This document shows, piece by piece, positions 10,222 to 20,360 of a stretch of 64,000 nucleotides of DNA (the stretch's first letter is position 1; each line of letters begins with the position of its first letter). Source of the DNA: JACDEA01 sp963742585 (lineage in GTDB: Bacteria; Actinomycetota; Acidimicrobiia; Acidimicrobiales; JACDEA01); contig CAVUMI010000009.1 in the NCBI GenBank assembly GCA_963742585.1, positions 744,001 to 808,000 of the forward strand, written 5' to 3'. The notes under the pieces were generated by a model, which saw only the letters and a list, made by a program, of their open reading frames with translations, was not told where the DNA came from and did no database searches. The translations under genes were made by a program, and so were the position numbers.

Positions 10222-11471
10222 CTGTCGCAACGACGCCGACGATCCTGCACGTCGACATGGACGCGTTCTTCGTCGCTGTCGAGGTGTTGGACGACCCGTC
10301 GCTGGCAGGGAAGCCGGTAATCGTCGGGGGCAGCGGCGATCGGGGTGTCGTGGCCGCGTGCAGTTACGAAGCGCGCGCGTATGGCGTGCACTCCGCGATG
10401 CCGTCGACGCGGGCGCGCCGGCTCTGCCCGCACGCGTTGTTCGTGCAAGGCCGTTACGAACGCTACGTCGAGGTCAGTGGCCAGATCTATGACGTTTTCA
10501 ACGAGTTCACGCCGCTCGTGGAGGGCATCTCGATCGATGAGGCCTTCCTCGACGTGGCGGGCGCACAGCGGCTCTTCGGGAGCGGGCCGCAGATAGCAGC
10601 TGCGATCCGGGCGGAGCTCTATGACCGATTGGGGTTGTGGTCATCGGTTGGGGTTGCGAGCACGAAGTTCTTGGCCAAGCTGGCGTCGGAGGCGGCCAAG
10701 CCGAAGGCGTCTCTGCGCGGGCCCGTGCCCGGCCGAGGTGTGTTTGTCGTCGAGCTCGGAGGTGAGCTGGCGTTCCTGCATCCCCTCGCCATCGAGGCGC
10801 TCTGGGGCGTCGGCCCGGCAACCGCGGAGCGGCTGCGACGGCTCGGCGTACAGACGATCGGCGAGCTGGCCGAGGTGTCCCTCGCCACCTTGGTGGGCTC
10901 GGTGGGAAAGGCGGTCGGCCAGCACCTGCACGACCTCTCCTGGGGACGCGATGCCCGGGTCGTCGAGCCGCAGCGCGCCATCAAATCGGTCGGGCACGAG
11001 GAGACGTACCCCGTCGACCACGACGATCCCGCGGTGCTTCACCGTGAAGCGGTGCGCATGGCCGACGCGGTCGCCGCCCGGCTACGCAAGGCCGAGGTCG
11101 CCGGGCGCACGGTCACGATCAAGGTGCGGTTCCATGACTTCGCCACCATCACCCGCTCGCACTCGCTGCCGGCTGCGATCGACGAGGGCACCGCGATTGC
11201 CCGAGTGGCGAGTGCATTGCTGGAACAGGTCGACGTCACGACGGGTGTCCGGCTGTTCGGCATCAGCGTCTCGAACCTGGTGGTGGGCGGCGCCCGCCAG
11301 TTGTCGCTCGATGACGTCGCGGACACGACGAACTGGACCGCCACGACCAAGGCGGTGGACGCGGTCCGCGATCGCTTCGGGCCCGACGCCGTGGGTCCGG
11401 CGGCGATCGTCAGCGACCAGGGCCTGCGGACCAAGCGCCGCGGCGACCAACAATGGGGACCATCCTCATGA
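10218..11471 (+). CDS. dinB: DNA polymerase IV (Y family)
   Basis: Error-prone translesion polymerase. The start is GTG 10218, sharing bases with the NUDIX stop; 417 residues, the normal DinB length. Catalytic motifs: HVDMDAFFVAVE (first metal aspartate), YEARAYGV (steric gate and finger region), SIDEAFLDV (second and third metal ligands), and the helix-hairpin-helix segment LWGVGPATAERLRRLGV. A C-terminal little-finger domain and a QLSLDD stretch near residue 365, resembling a beta-clamp binding peptide, follow. The frame is clean. It is followed by an ATGA overlap with the oxidoreductase. No LexA box was recognised upstream. Confidence 0.92.
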   Translation: MTVATTPTILHVDMDAFFVAVEVLDDPSLAGKPVIVGGSGDRGVVAACSYEARAYGVHSAMPSTRARRLCPHALFVQGRYERYVEVSGQIYDVFNEFTPLVEGISIDEAFLDVAGAQRLFGSGPQIAAAIRAELYDRLGLWSSVGVASTKFLAKLASEAAKPKASLRGPVPGRGVFVVELGGELAFLHPLAIEALWGVGPATAERLRRLGVQTIGELAEVSLATLVGSVGKAVGQHLHDLSWGRDARVVEPQRAIKSVGHEETYPVDHDDPAVLHREAVRMADAVAARLRKAEVAGRTVTIKVRFHDFATITRSHSLPAAIDEGTAIARVASALLEQVDVTTGVRLFGISVSNLVVGGARQLSLDDVADTTNWTATTKAVDAVRDRFGPDAVGPAAIVSDQGLRTKRRGDQQWGPSS

Positions 11472-12550
11472 CATTGCGTGTGGGACTCATCGGGTGTGGG
11501 TGGATCGGGGGCGTCCACTCGCGGGCGATCAGAGCGATCATCGAGGGCGGTCGGGCCGACGCCCGCGTGGTGGGGACGTGCGACCCGCATCGGGAGCGGG
11601 CTGAGGCTTTCGGGCGGGCCCACGGCGCCGAGGTGGTCAGCACCGACCCGGACGACGTGCTGGCCGTGAGCGACGTCGTGTGGATCTGCACGCCGACGGC
11701 GACGCACCGGTCGTTGGTGGAGGCAGCGGCGGCTGCGGGCGTTGCTATCTACTGCGAGAAGCCGCTGGCCCCGACCCTCTCCGACGTCCTGGCGATGGGG
11801 GAGGCGGTGGCACGGGCAGGCGTGGCCAACCAGGTCGGCCTCGTGTTGCGGGTCGAAGGGCCGATGGTTGAGCTGCAGAGACTGCTCGCTGCGGGCGAGG
11901 GCCAGCTCGGTGCGCCGATGACGGCGATCCTCCGCGACGACCAGTTCTTCCCGATCCAGGGCCAGTACACCTCAGCTGGTGGTGGCGCCTGGCGGGCTGA
12001 CGTCGCCCAAGCCGGTGGCGGCGCGCTGCTCGAGCACTCGATCCACGACCTTGACGCGCTGGCGTGGCTTCTCGGCCCGGTCGCCGAGGTCAGCTGTCGT
12101 ACAGCCAACCATGCTGGTCACCCGGGAATTGAAGACGTGGCGGTGGTCAACCTGGTGCACGACAGCGGGGTGACGTCCACGTTGATCAGCGTGTGGCACG
12201 ACGTGCTGTCGCGCCCGTCGACCCGCAGGCTCGAGATCTTCTGCCGGAAAGCATTGCTGTGGGTGGACCGAGAGGACACCGGGCCCGTGTACGTCGAAGG
12301 CGCCGACGGCGTCGTCGAGCTGTCGGCTGACACCCTCGCCGGCTGGGTGGCGGAGCTACCCTTGCCCGCCGCCTGGCGGCAGGGCCTCGCCCCATACGCC
12401 ATCGCTGATCAGGCCTTTTTGGAGAGCGTGGCCGCCGGTCGGCCCGGTTCACCTGGGTTCGCGACCGCCATTACCGCCCACCGCGTGGCCGATGCCGCCT
12501 ACCGTTCGGCGGCCGCCGGAGGGGCGCCGACGGCGGTCGCGTTGAGCTAG
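11468..12550 (+). CDS. Gfo/Idh/MocA family NAD(P)-dependent oxidoreductase
   Basis: Sugar- or inositol-type dehydrogenase with an N-terminal Rossmann fold (VGLIGCGWIGGVHSRAI) and the family EKPLAP motif (residues about 94-99), whose lysine contacts cofactor and substrate. The C-terminal alpha/beta domain has GGGALLEHSIHDLDALAWLLG. I choose ATG 11468 because it overlaps the dinB stop as ATGA and directly precedes the Rossmann strand; ATG 11453 is an in-frame alternative. Substrate unknown. Coupling to dinB is probably just operon packing. Confidence 0.88.
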   Translation: MTLRVGLIGCGWIGGVHSRAIRAIIEGGRADARVVGTCDPHRERAEAFGRAHGAEVVSTDPDDVLAVSDVVWICTPTATHRSLVEAAAAAGVAIYCEKPLAPTLSDVLAMGEAVARAGVANQVGLVLRVEGPMVELQRLLAAGEGQLGAPMTAILRDDQFFPIQGQYTSAGGGAWRADVAQAGGGALLEHSIHDLDALAWLLGPVAEVSCRTANHAGHPGIEDVAVVNLVHDSGVTSTLISVWHDVLSRPSTRRLEIFCRKALLWVDREDTGPVYVEGADGVVELSADTLAGWVAELPLPAAWRQGLAPYAIADQAFLESVAAGRPGSPGFATAITAHRVADAAYRSAAAGGAPTAVALS

Positions 12551-12577
12551 GTCGGTCATCGCGCGAAGATAGAGCCG

Positions 12578-12952
12578 GTGCCGCTTTCCGAAGATGAGCA
12601 GCGGATCCTCCACGAGATCGAGCGGAGCTTCTACGAGAACGATCCCGAGTTCGCGCGCGGGGTCAGCACGGCGACGCTCAATCGCCACGCCGGCCGCAAC
12701 ACGAAATGGTCGATTCTCGGGTTCGTCGTCGGCCTCTTGGTGCTCATTTCCCAGCTCAACACGTTCTGGCTGAGCGCTGTCGGCTTCCTGCTCATGCTCG
12801 GCAGCGCGTTCGTCTTCGCTTCGAACCTTCGCCGGATGAGCCGCGGCGGGTTCTCCAACGTGGCCCGTTCGCTCCGTTCACGCAACTTCGGCTCGACCCT
12901 CAGCGAACCAGGGCGGCGCCTCCGTGAACGCTTCAAGCGCGACGACGACTGA
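12578..12952 (+). CDS. DUF3040 membrane protein
   Basis: Actinobacterial DUF3040 protein of 124 residues from GTG 12578. The N terminus MPLSEDEQRILHEIERSFYENDPEFA is the family signature. Two adjacent hydrophobic helices (about residues 48-64 and 68-82) follow, then a long basic tail rich in Arg. Function is not known; members sit in the inner membrane, often near division or wall genes. The 3' end overlaps the end of the convergent transglutaminase gene by about 20 bases. Confidence 0.85.
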   Translation: MPLSEDEQRILHEIERSFYENDPEFARGVSTATLNRHAGRNTKWSILGFVVGLLVLISQLNTFWLSAVGFLLMLGSAFVFASNLRRMSRGGFSNVARSLRSRNFGSTLSEPGRRLRERFKRDDD

Positions 12953-15258
12953 ACAACGGCCTCGGGTCGATCGCTCCGAGAAGGCGTTGCCGCGCCGTGG
13001 CGTGGTCGCGCACCGCGGACTCCACGGTGGCCGCCGCAACTTCGGCCCGCTTCACTGATTCAGCTTCCGGGGGAACCGAGGCGTAGCTCGCCGCCGCCGC
13101 GTCGTCCGCGAGCGTCGCCAGCGCGGTGGCGGGCTCGTGCACCAGTGGCAGCTGCCCGGTAGCCCTGGCCGCGTACTCGGCCATGGTCTCGGCCGGCCGG
13201 CGCCCGACCTTTGCGGTGCCGAGAGCCTCGCTCGCCTCCTCCCAGGACACGAGCACCCGTTGTGCGGGATCGGTGGCCGCGGCGCGCCGGCGAGAGCGCC
13301 GGAGCCGCTTGGCACCGGGCACGCCCGCGCCCCACGCGCCGCCGAGCAGCAGCACGGCCGACGCGATGATCAGCCATCGTCGCGACCCGCGTGCCGCCGG
13401 TGGCGGCGACTGCGGCTGCGCCTGTTGCTCACCGGCGGGCGCCGAGGTCGGCGTCGGCTCGGGTTGCGATGGTGCTTCTGTGGTCACGGTGGTCCCCAGC
13501 GTCGTGGCAGTGGCCGGGTTGGTCACGCTGGCCTGCGACTCGGCAACGCCGGTGTAGTCCTGCGTGCCCGGTGCACCCCGGCCCGGCGTCGGCTCGAAGG
13601 CGACCCACCCGAACCCGGACAGGAACACCTCGGGCCACGCGTGCGCATTGAGGTCGCGGACGTGGAACGCGCCATCGGCGTTGAGTTCGCCGGCCGTGAA
13701 GCCCACCGCCACGCGGGTGGGCAGGCCGACGAGGCGGGCCAGCACGGCATAGGACCCCGCGAACTGCTCGCAGTATCCGCGCCGGACGTCGAAGAGGAAC
13801 CGGTCGAGGGCGCGGCCGTCGTGACCGGGAGGAACGCGTAAGTCATAGGTGAAACGCCCGCTGCGGAAGAAGTCCTGGAGCGCCTTGGCCCGCTCGTACG
13901 GCGTGCCTTGCCCGGCCGTGCGTAGCGCGAGGTCGCGCACCCGCGCCGACACCTGCGGTTGGAGCGTGTACCGGCGCATGGCGTCGCCCGGGAGCCCGCC
14001 GGGAGGCGCGCCGTTCAGTTGTTCCGCGGTGAAGTGGGGAATCAGCGACTCGACTTGGTAGGCCAGACCGTCACTCGATGCTTCCTTGCTGATGATGCTG
14101 CCCGAGTCGGGGTTGTAGCTGAGATCCTTCACGCCCGAGACCCGGCGCGGCTCGTAGGCGCCCGGAAGCCAAATTGATGCCAGCTGGCTGACGTTGTAGT
14201 CCTGCACGACGGTCTCGCCGGTGGTGGTTGGGGCGTCGTTGTCGAGGTTGTTCCCAAGGCGCTGGTAGGAGCCTTCGGACGACCAGATCTCCCCGTCGAA
14301 GCGGTCGAGCGAGGTCAGGCGCCAGTACGCGCGGGTGGCGCTGCGGACGGTGAACACCTCCACGTTGGCCCGGTCGACCAGCCGGCTTCTGATGTTCACC
14401 AGTGGACTGACCGTGGTGCGGGTGGTGCGGCCCTCGCCGTCGCCACCCTGAAGCCGGATGACCGCGCTGCGCCCCGGCACCAGGCAGGTGCGGTCCGACC
14501 AAGAGCGCGGCGAGGACCGCCACCGCGCCGAGTGCCGCGCCGGTGCGCACTAGGCCGGCGCGGCCGCCTCGGTGGCGGCTGGCGAACCAAGAGGCGCTCA
14601 TGGAGTCGAGCGCCTCTTGGTGGAGCATGAGGAAGAGGAGCGCCGCACCTAGGTAGACGCCCACGGTGACCGTCCGGAAATGGCCCGTGCCCAGTGTCGC
14701 GGTGAAGACGAACAGCGTGAACGACGGGATGACCGCCTCGAAGGTAGCTCGCACGGCGAACGCGGCAGCGTCGGCCAGGAGCGCGGCTACAGCCACGCCG
14801 ATGACCGCAGCAATCACGAACCCGTCGCTCACCGGCGTGGGTGCGACGACATGACGGAACGCTTCGTACGCAGCCGACAGCTCGTTGCCGGCACCGGTCA
14901 GCGTCGCCGGTGTCGGGATACCGAAGAAGGTGGTGTCGGGCAACACCATCCACGAGATCACGGCCGCCGGCACGATCAGTCCGACCGCGAATCCGGCGGG
15001 TCCGAGTGACCACCGCCGGGCCGCCCACGCGGTGGCGTGGCAGCCGAGGGCGGTCGCCACTACGGGGCCGATGAATGAGCCGTCAGCGAACAGCCGCCCG
15101 AATCCAACGGCGACCACCAGTGTGAGGAGCGTCAGCGCCCCCGTCGCCAACAGCGTGGGATCACCGAACAGCTGCGTCGAGGAGCCTGACCCGGCCGAAT
15201 CCGGGGAGTCGTCGGTTTGCTGGTCAACCGGAACGGGACGGGGCAGGGTCGTCGTCAC
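12933..15258 (-). CDS. TgpA-like transmembrane transglutaminase (DUF3488 plus transglutaminase core)
   Basis: Membrane protein of roughly 770 residues: several N-terminal helices (DUF3488-like), a periplasmic-side transglutaminase/cysteine-protease-like domain, then another helix and a cytoplasmic DUF4129-like tail. The catalytic cysteine is in RRGYCEQFAGSYAVLAR, the histidine in LNAHAWPEV, and the acidic residue in WVAFEPTPG. GTG 15258 overlaps the upstream DUF58 stop as GTGA, so I prefer it to ATG 15306. One frame change near 14485 splits helices from the extracytoplasmic domain. Together with MoxR and DUF58 it forms the common moxR-DUF58-transglutaminase operon, thought to act on envelope proteins or peptides. 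Confidence 0.85.
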
Positions 15259-16427
15259 GGTCGCCGCACCAACCCGCCGCGTGAGAGCGCCATTGCTTGG
15301 TTCCATGCGGGACCGAAGTCGTCGTCGGTTCGCACGCGGATGATCGAGTTCCGGCCCTCGGACGGCTGCGGCTTCCCCCTGCCTGTGCCTTCGACGACTA
15401 CGAGGGACACGGCGCCGAACCGACCCCGCAACCGACCGACCGATCCAAGGTCGCTGTCGGTGGCCGCGGCCGTGGTGATGACCGCGAGCGCGCCGCCGTT
15501 ACCGTCGCGTCGCAGCCGCTCGATCAGCGGGACCAGACCGCCGTCGCGCTCCACATCGGCGGTGGCCAGATACTCGAGGATCGCGTCAACGTGCGCGTGA
15601 TCGGCCGCGAACCCGGAGTCGGTGCCGTCGGTGGCGGCCAGCCGGACTCGCGAGCGGGACTTCCAGCACGCGCTCACGATGCTCGCCGCGGCCGAGACGG
15701 CCCGCTCGAGAGACGCTTCATCGTGCATGGCCAGCCGGAGGTCGAGGACCACCGTGGCGCGACCCTGCCACGGCATCTCGTCCTGGCGGATCATCAGTTC
15801 ACCGGTCCGCGCCACCGACTTCCAGTGCACGCGGCGGAGGTCGTCTCCTATCTGGTACTCGCGCAGCGCGTAGAAGTCTTCGCCCCCACGACCCAGCGCG
15901 GTGGGGTGGTCCGCGCCGGCGTGTGGGTCGTGGCCGAGAGTTCGCGGGAGCGCGTCGATCGGGACCACCTTCGGATAGACGGTCAGCTTCGTCGCCGGGG
16001 CGATGTCGACGACGTTGTTGGCCAGCCCGAACGGATCTCTCAGGTGGACCGAGAGTGGGCCGAGCTCGAACACACCACGTCGCTCGGTCGGCAGGCGGTA
16101 CGCGGCGCGGGCCGTCTCTCCTTGGTGGAGCGGCGCAAGAAGAAAGCGCGCCCACCGCCGGCCACCGTCGAACGGGTCGCGCACGACCACCACGGGCGAC
16201 CGCCGTGTCCCGGTATTGCGGACGGAGAGTTCCACCCGGCTCGCTTGACCCGCATGCACGCGGGCCGGATGCGGCTGGCGCGTTGCGTCGAACTGGAAAC
16301 GGACGAGCCGGACGTAGACCGCGGCACCGATCACCAGGACGGTGATCCCCGCGGCCAGCGAGAACAGCTCGATGAGGCCGAGCATGCGGCCCGCGGTGCT
16401 GAGGGCGGCGGCGCCGACGAGCACCAA
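15255..16427 (-). CDS. DUF58 family protein (VWA-like, MoxR partner)
   Basis: Membrane-anchored DUF58 protein with two N-terminal helices and the family core YxxGDDLRRVHWKSVARTGELMIRQDE (positions about 15770-15840), followed by a von Willebrand A-like region. Such proteins work with MoxR ATPases. The start is unsettled: the conserved beginning (ITRRGFLVLVG) runs upstream of 16427 to the MoxR stop without ATG, GTG or TTG in frame, so either TTG 16427 is used or a base error hides the true start near 16448. Its stop shares bases with the transglutaminase start (GTGA). The frame is otherwise clean. Confidence 0.82.
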   Translation of the reverse strand: MVLVGAAALSTAGRMLGLIELFSLAAGITVLVIGAAVYVRLVRFQFDATRQPHPARVHAGQASRVELSVRNTGTRRSPVVVVRDPFDGGRRWARFLLAPLHQGETARAAYRLPTERRGVFELGPLSVHLRDPFGLANNVVDIAPATKLTVYPKVVPIDALPRTLGHDPHAGADHPTALGRGGEDFYALREYQIGDDLRRVHWKSVARTGELMIRQDEMPWQGRATVVLDLRLAMHDEASLERAVSAAASIVSACWKSRSRVRLAATDGTDSGFAADHAHVDAILEYLATADVERDGGLVPLIERLRRDGNGGALAVITTAAATDSDLGSVGRLRGRFGAVSLVVVEGTGRGKPQPSEGRNSIIRVRTDDDFGPAWNQAMALSRGGLVRRP

Positions 16428-16458
16428 GAAGCCCCGACGAGTGATGAGACCGCGCGTG

Positions 16459-17442
16459 TTAGCGATTGCCCCGCGTCGTAGGGACGGGGATGGTTTCGAG
16501 GATGTCCTCGAGAACCTCCGCGGCCTCGGACCCGTCGAGCTGCGCCTCTGGCGTGAGCATGAGTCGGTGCTCCAGCACGGGGACCGCGAGGGCCTTGAGG
16601 TCGTCGGGCACGACGTACTCACGGCCCAGCGAAGCGGCCAGCGCGCGCGACGCGCGCTGCAATGCCAGCGCGGCGCGGGGCGACATGCCGAGCGCGAGGC
16701 GGGGATGTGTCCGCGTGGCCTCGGCCAGGTCGATGATGTAACCCTTGAGTGAGGGGGCGACGTGGACGGCCCGCGCGGTGACCACCATGGCTTCGATGTC
16801 CGACGGTCCGGCCACCGGTCCGAGATCGGCCACGGTGTCCAACTCGTCGCCGTGGCGATCGAGCATCTCGATCTCGGACGCGCGGTCGGGATAGCCCATC
16901 GGTGTGCGCATCAGAAAGCGGTCGAGCTGGCTGTCCGGCAGCGGATACGTGCCCTCGTGCTCGACCGGGTTTTGCGTTGCGATCACCATGAACGGCGCCG
17001 GCAGCTTGTAGGTGGTGGCGTCAACGGTGACCTGGCGTTCTTCCATGGCCTCGAGCAGCGCCGATTGGGTTTTGGGCGAGCCGCGGTTGATCTCGTCGCC
17101 CAAGACGATGTTGGCGAAGATGCCGCCCGGCCGGAATTCGAACGTGTTCTTGCTGCGGCTGAAAACGGTCACGCCGGTGACGTCGGAGGGGAGGAGATCA
17201 GGGGTGAACTGGATCCGGCTCCAGTCGCAGCGGATCGATGTGGCCAGCGCCTTGGCCAGTGTGGTTTTGCCCACGCCGGGAACGTCCTCGATCAGCAGGT
17301 GACCCTCGGCGACCATGCACACGAGCGCAAGCCGGACCGCGTCCTCCTTGCCCTGGATCACGCGCTCCACATTGGCGACGATCTGCTCGAAGCCAGTTGC
17401 GAAGCCCGCCGTTCCGCGCATTGCCGATCGCTGCCGGGCCAT
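16459..17442 (-). CDS. MoxR-family AAA+ ATPase
   Basis: AAA+ chaperone ATPase of the MoxR type, 327 residues from ATG 17442 (MARQRSAM). Walker A is EDVPGVGKTTLAKALA, Walker B VLGDEINRGSPKTQSALLEAMEE, sensor 1 VIATQNPVEHEGTYPLPDSQLDRF, and sensor 2 SPRAALALQRASRA. It heads the three-gene moxR-DUF58-transglutaminase operon on the minus strand and presumably remodels or activates the DUF58 partner at the membrane. The frame is clean. The divergent S9 peptidase starts 33 bases away, so the two share a very short promoter region. Confidence 0.92.
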   Translation of the reverse strand: MARQRSAMRGTAGFATGFEQIVANVERVIQGKEDAVRLALVCMVAEGHLLIEDVPGVGKTTLAKALATSIRCDWSRIQFTPDLLPSDVTGVTVFSRSKNTFEFRPGGIFANIVLGDEINRGSPKTQSALLEAMEERQVTVDATTYKLPAPFMVIATQNPVEHEGTYPLPDSQLDRFLMRTPMGYPDRASEIEMLDRHGDELDTVADLGPVAGPSDIEAMVVTARAVHVAPSLKGYIIDLAEATRTHPRLALGMSPRAALALQRASRALAASLGREYVVPDDLKALAVPVLEHRLMLTPEAQLDGSEAAEVLEDILETIPVPTTRGNR

Positions 17443-17475
17443 CCCGGGGAAGGTTAGTGGCGTAGTTTCGGGTCG

Positions 17476-19445
17476 ATGACCCGGCTCCGGCAGTTCCAAG
17501 CCGAAGACCTCTATCTGCTCAAAGTGGTCGGCGATCCGCAGCTTTCGAGCGACGGCTCCCAACTCGCATATGTCGTCGCCCGGCATGACCGCGTCGCTGA
17601 CGAGGTACAGACATCGATCTGGCTAGCTGCGACTGACGGGAGCACGCCGCCTCGGCAGTTCTCGACTGGGACGACGGACCACAGCCCGCGGTGGGCACCC
17701 GACGGAAGCGCATTGCTCTTCGTCGGCCGGCGCGACGGCAAGTCCCAGCAACTGCTGCTCGCCTCACTCAGCGGGGGAGAGCCGGCGGTGCTCACCGCGC
17801 TCGACCACACGGTCAGCCAGCCGAGCTGGTCGCCTGACGGCACCAGAGTGGTCTACGTCGCGCGAACGGTCGCCGAGGATGCGGGCGACGTCGCCTCACC
17901 GGCCGAGAAGCGCAAGCCGCGCGTCGTCACGAACCTGCGATGGCGGCTCGATGGCGTGGGTGTATTCGACGGTCGCCGCGCGCATGTCTTCGTCATCGAC
18001 GTCGCCAGTCGCGAATCGAAGCCGATCACCAAAGGGGACTGGGACGACGACGCTCCGGCGTGGTCGCCCACCGGCGAGGAGATCGCGTTCGTTTCCGACC
18101 GTCGACCTCAGCGTCACGATGAGCAGCTGCGCGCCGATCTCTGGGTTGTCCCGGCGACCGGCGGGCGAGCGCGCCGGCTCACCCGCGCTCGGGGCGCCGC
18201 CGCGATGCCCGTGTGGTCACCCGACGGTCGATCGATCGCGTTCATCGGCGGGGAGCACGGCGACGCGTTCTGGTGGCGCAGCGCCGAGCTCATGATCGCT
18301 GACGCGGCGGTGACGAACGCTGCGCCGCGTTCGCTGGGCAATGGATTCGCGCGGCTCGGCGTACCCGAAGGAGCCGCGCTGGCTTGGACGACGAAGAGCG
18401 ATGCCGTCTACGCGCTGCGCGTCGAGCGCGGGACGGGCGTCGTGCGTCGCTTCGGCCTCGACGGAAGTGTGCGCAGCGTCCTGGTTGGCGATCGCCGGGT
18501 CGGCGCGGTGACGCTGTCTGCCGATCAACGGCGGATGGCCTTCGTCGCCACGTGGGTCGGTCAGCCCTCGGAGGCCTACATCGTCCGGCTCAGCGCACGT
18601 GGCGTGGTGAGCGGCGAACGCATGGTCAGCAACGTCAACGAGGAGCTGCGTAGCTCCGTCGCGCTGGCCGGGTGTCAACGCATCGCGTCGGTCGCGCCCG
18701 ACGGAACCGAGAGCGAGTCGTTCCTGGTAGTGCCCGAGCAACCTCGGGCCAAGAAGGCGGCGCGGCCCTTGGTGCTGGACGTTCATGGCGGCCCTCACGG
18801 TTGGCATCCGGGGACTTTCACGACGACGTGGGCGATCACCCAGACGCTGGCCGGCGCGGGCTACGCCGTGCTGCTGTGCAACCCCCGGGGAGCGCGGGCT
18901 ACGGCGACGATTTCCTCGCGGGGTGCGTCGAAGACTGGGGCGGCGGCGACTACGACGACCTGATGGCCGCTGTCGACCACGTCATCGCCGACGGCCGTGC
19001 CGATCGCAACCACCTCTACGTCTGGGGCTACTCCTACGGCGGGTTCATGACCAGCTGGATCGTCGGGCACACCAGTCGCTTCCGCGCCGCAGTCGTCGGT
19101 GCGCCGGTGGTGGATCAATTGAGCATGATCGGTACCACGGACATACCTCACTTTGCCGCGCAGGAGCTTGGGGGCCTGCCGTGGGAGCGGCCCGACGAGT
19201 ACCTCAAGCGATCGCCGATCACGTACGCGCCCGACATACGGACGCCGGTGCTGCTGCTGCATCAAGACGGCGATCTTCGCTGCCCGATCGGTCAGTCCGA
19301 TGAGCTGTTCGCTGCGCTCAAACTCCTGGGCAAGAAGGTCGAGTACGTGCGGTATCCCGGCGGCTTTCACGCACTGGGTGTGGCGCCGTCGCATCTTGTC
19401 GATCGGGCTGGGCGCACCGCGGAGTGGTTCGCCCGTCATTCGTGA
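17476..19445 (+). CDS. S9 family prolyl oligopeptidase-like peptidase
   Basis: Serine peptidase with an N-terminal beta-propeller and C-terminal alpha/beta hydrolase. Propeller blades show repeated WSPDG-type motifs (SPDGTRVVYVA, SPTGEEIAFVSDR, SPDGRSIAFIGG). The nucleophile is in WGYSYGGFMTSW (GxSxGG), the aspartate in HQDGDLRCPIGQSDE, and the histidine in YPGGFHALG. About 655 residues, normal for acylaminoacyl peptidase/DPP types. One extra G near 18890 shifts the frame just before the hydrolase core (CNPRG/SAGYG). No signal peptide, so it acts in the cytoplasm on peptides. Its stop overlaps the ROK kinase start as GTGA. Confidence 0.9.
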
Positions 19446-20293
19446 CCGCCCTCGCGGTCGACATCGGGGGTACCAAACTCGCGGCTGGTGTCGTCGACCG
19501 CGACGGCTCGGTCGTGCAATCGGCGACCATCGCCACGCCGGCGGGCGACGACGCCGAGGCTCTGTTCGCGGCGCTGGCTGCACTGCTGGTTGAGGTCCGT
19601 ACCGGCGACGAGACCGTGGTGGGTGTTGGTTGTGGCGGGCCGATGACTCAACAGAACGAGTTCGTGTCGCCGCTCAACATCCCGGCGTGGCGACGCTTTC
19701 CCTTGCGTCGACGCCTGGCCGAAGCCACCGACCTTCCCGTGTTCGTCGACAACGATGCCAAGGCGCTCGCACGGGGAGAAGGGTGGGTCGGCGCCGCGGC
19801 CGGCATCGAGAACTTCATCGCCATCGTGGTGTCGACCGGCGTCGGCGGCGGCATAGTGTTGGACGGGCGACTGCTGGACGGCGCGGACGGCAACGCCGGA
19901 CACATCGGTCACGTCATCGTCGAACCCGACGGTCGCCAGTGTGGATGCGGGGCGCGGGGATGCCTCGAGGCCGAAGCATCGGGTCTCGCTATCGCGGCGG
20001 CGACCGGCCGGCCGCCGGCCGAGGCCGGTCCCGATGTGATCGAGCGGACGGGGCGCCTCGTCGGGCGAGCAGTGGCGTCAGTGGCCAACCTCCTCGACCT
20101 GCAGCTCGCGGTCGTCGCCGGTTCGGTCGCCCTCGGTTTTGGTGAGCCGTTCTTCGCCGCCGCGCAGGCCGAGATCGACGAGCGGGCACTCCTCGAGTTC
20201 AGCCGTGGTGCACGCATGGTGCCCGGTGGGCTGGGCGCGTCGGGCCCGCTGATCGGTGCAGCAGCGGTCGGGCTCGCCGGCGTGTCGTCCTGA
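19442..20293 (+). CDS. ROK family sugar kinase
   Basis: Glucokinase-like ROK protein of 283 residues from GTG 19442. The ATP phosphate loop is LAVDIGGTKLAAG; the catalytic base lies in VFVDNDAKALA; the ROK zinc site is GHIGHVIVEPDGRQCGCGARGCLEAEASG, read as the usual His plus three Cys pattern. No N-terminal helix-turn-helix is present, so it is a kinase and not a NagC-type repressor. Glucose or N-acylated hexosamines are likely substrates. Coupled to the peptidase by a four-base overlap. The frame is clean. Confidence 0.88.
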   Translation: MTALAVDIGGTKLAAGVVDRDGSVVQSATIATPAGDDAEALFAALAALLVEVRTGDETVVGVGCGGPMTQQNEFVSPLNIPAWRRFPLRRRLAEATDLPVFVDNDAKALARGEGWVGAAAGIENFIAIVVSTGVGGGIVLDGRLLDGADGNAGHIGHVIVEPDGRQCGCGARGCLEAEASGLAIAAATGRPPAEAGPDVIERTGRLVGRAVASVANLLDLQLAVVAGSVALGFGEPFFAAAQAEIDERALLEFSRGARMVPGGLGASGPLIGAAAVGLAGVSS

Positions 20294-20360
20294 GGTAGGA
20301 GTTGGCAACGGTCCCATCAGGCGATGTGTGCCAGATGTCGGGCTTCCTAAGTTCACAGGT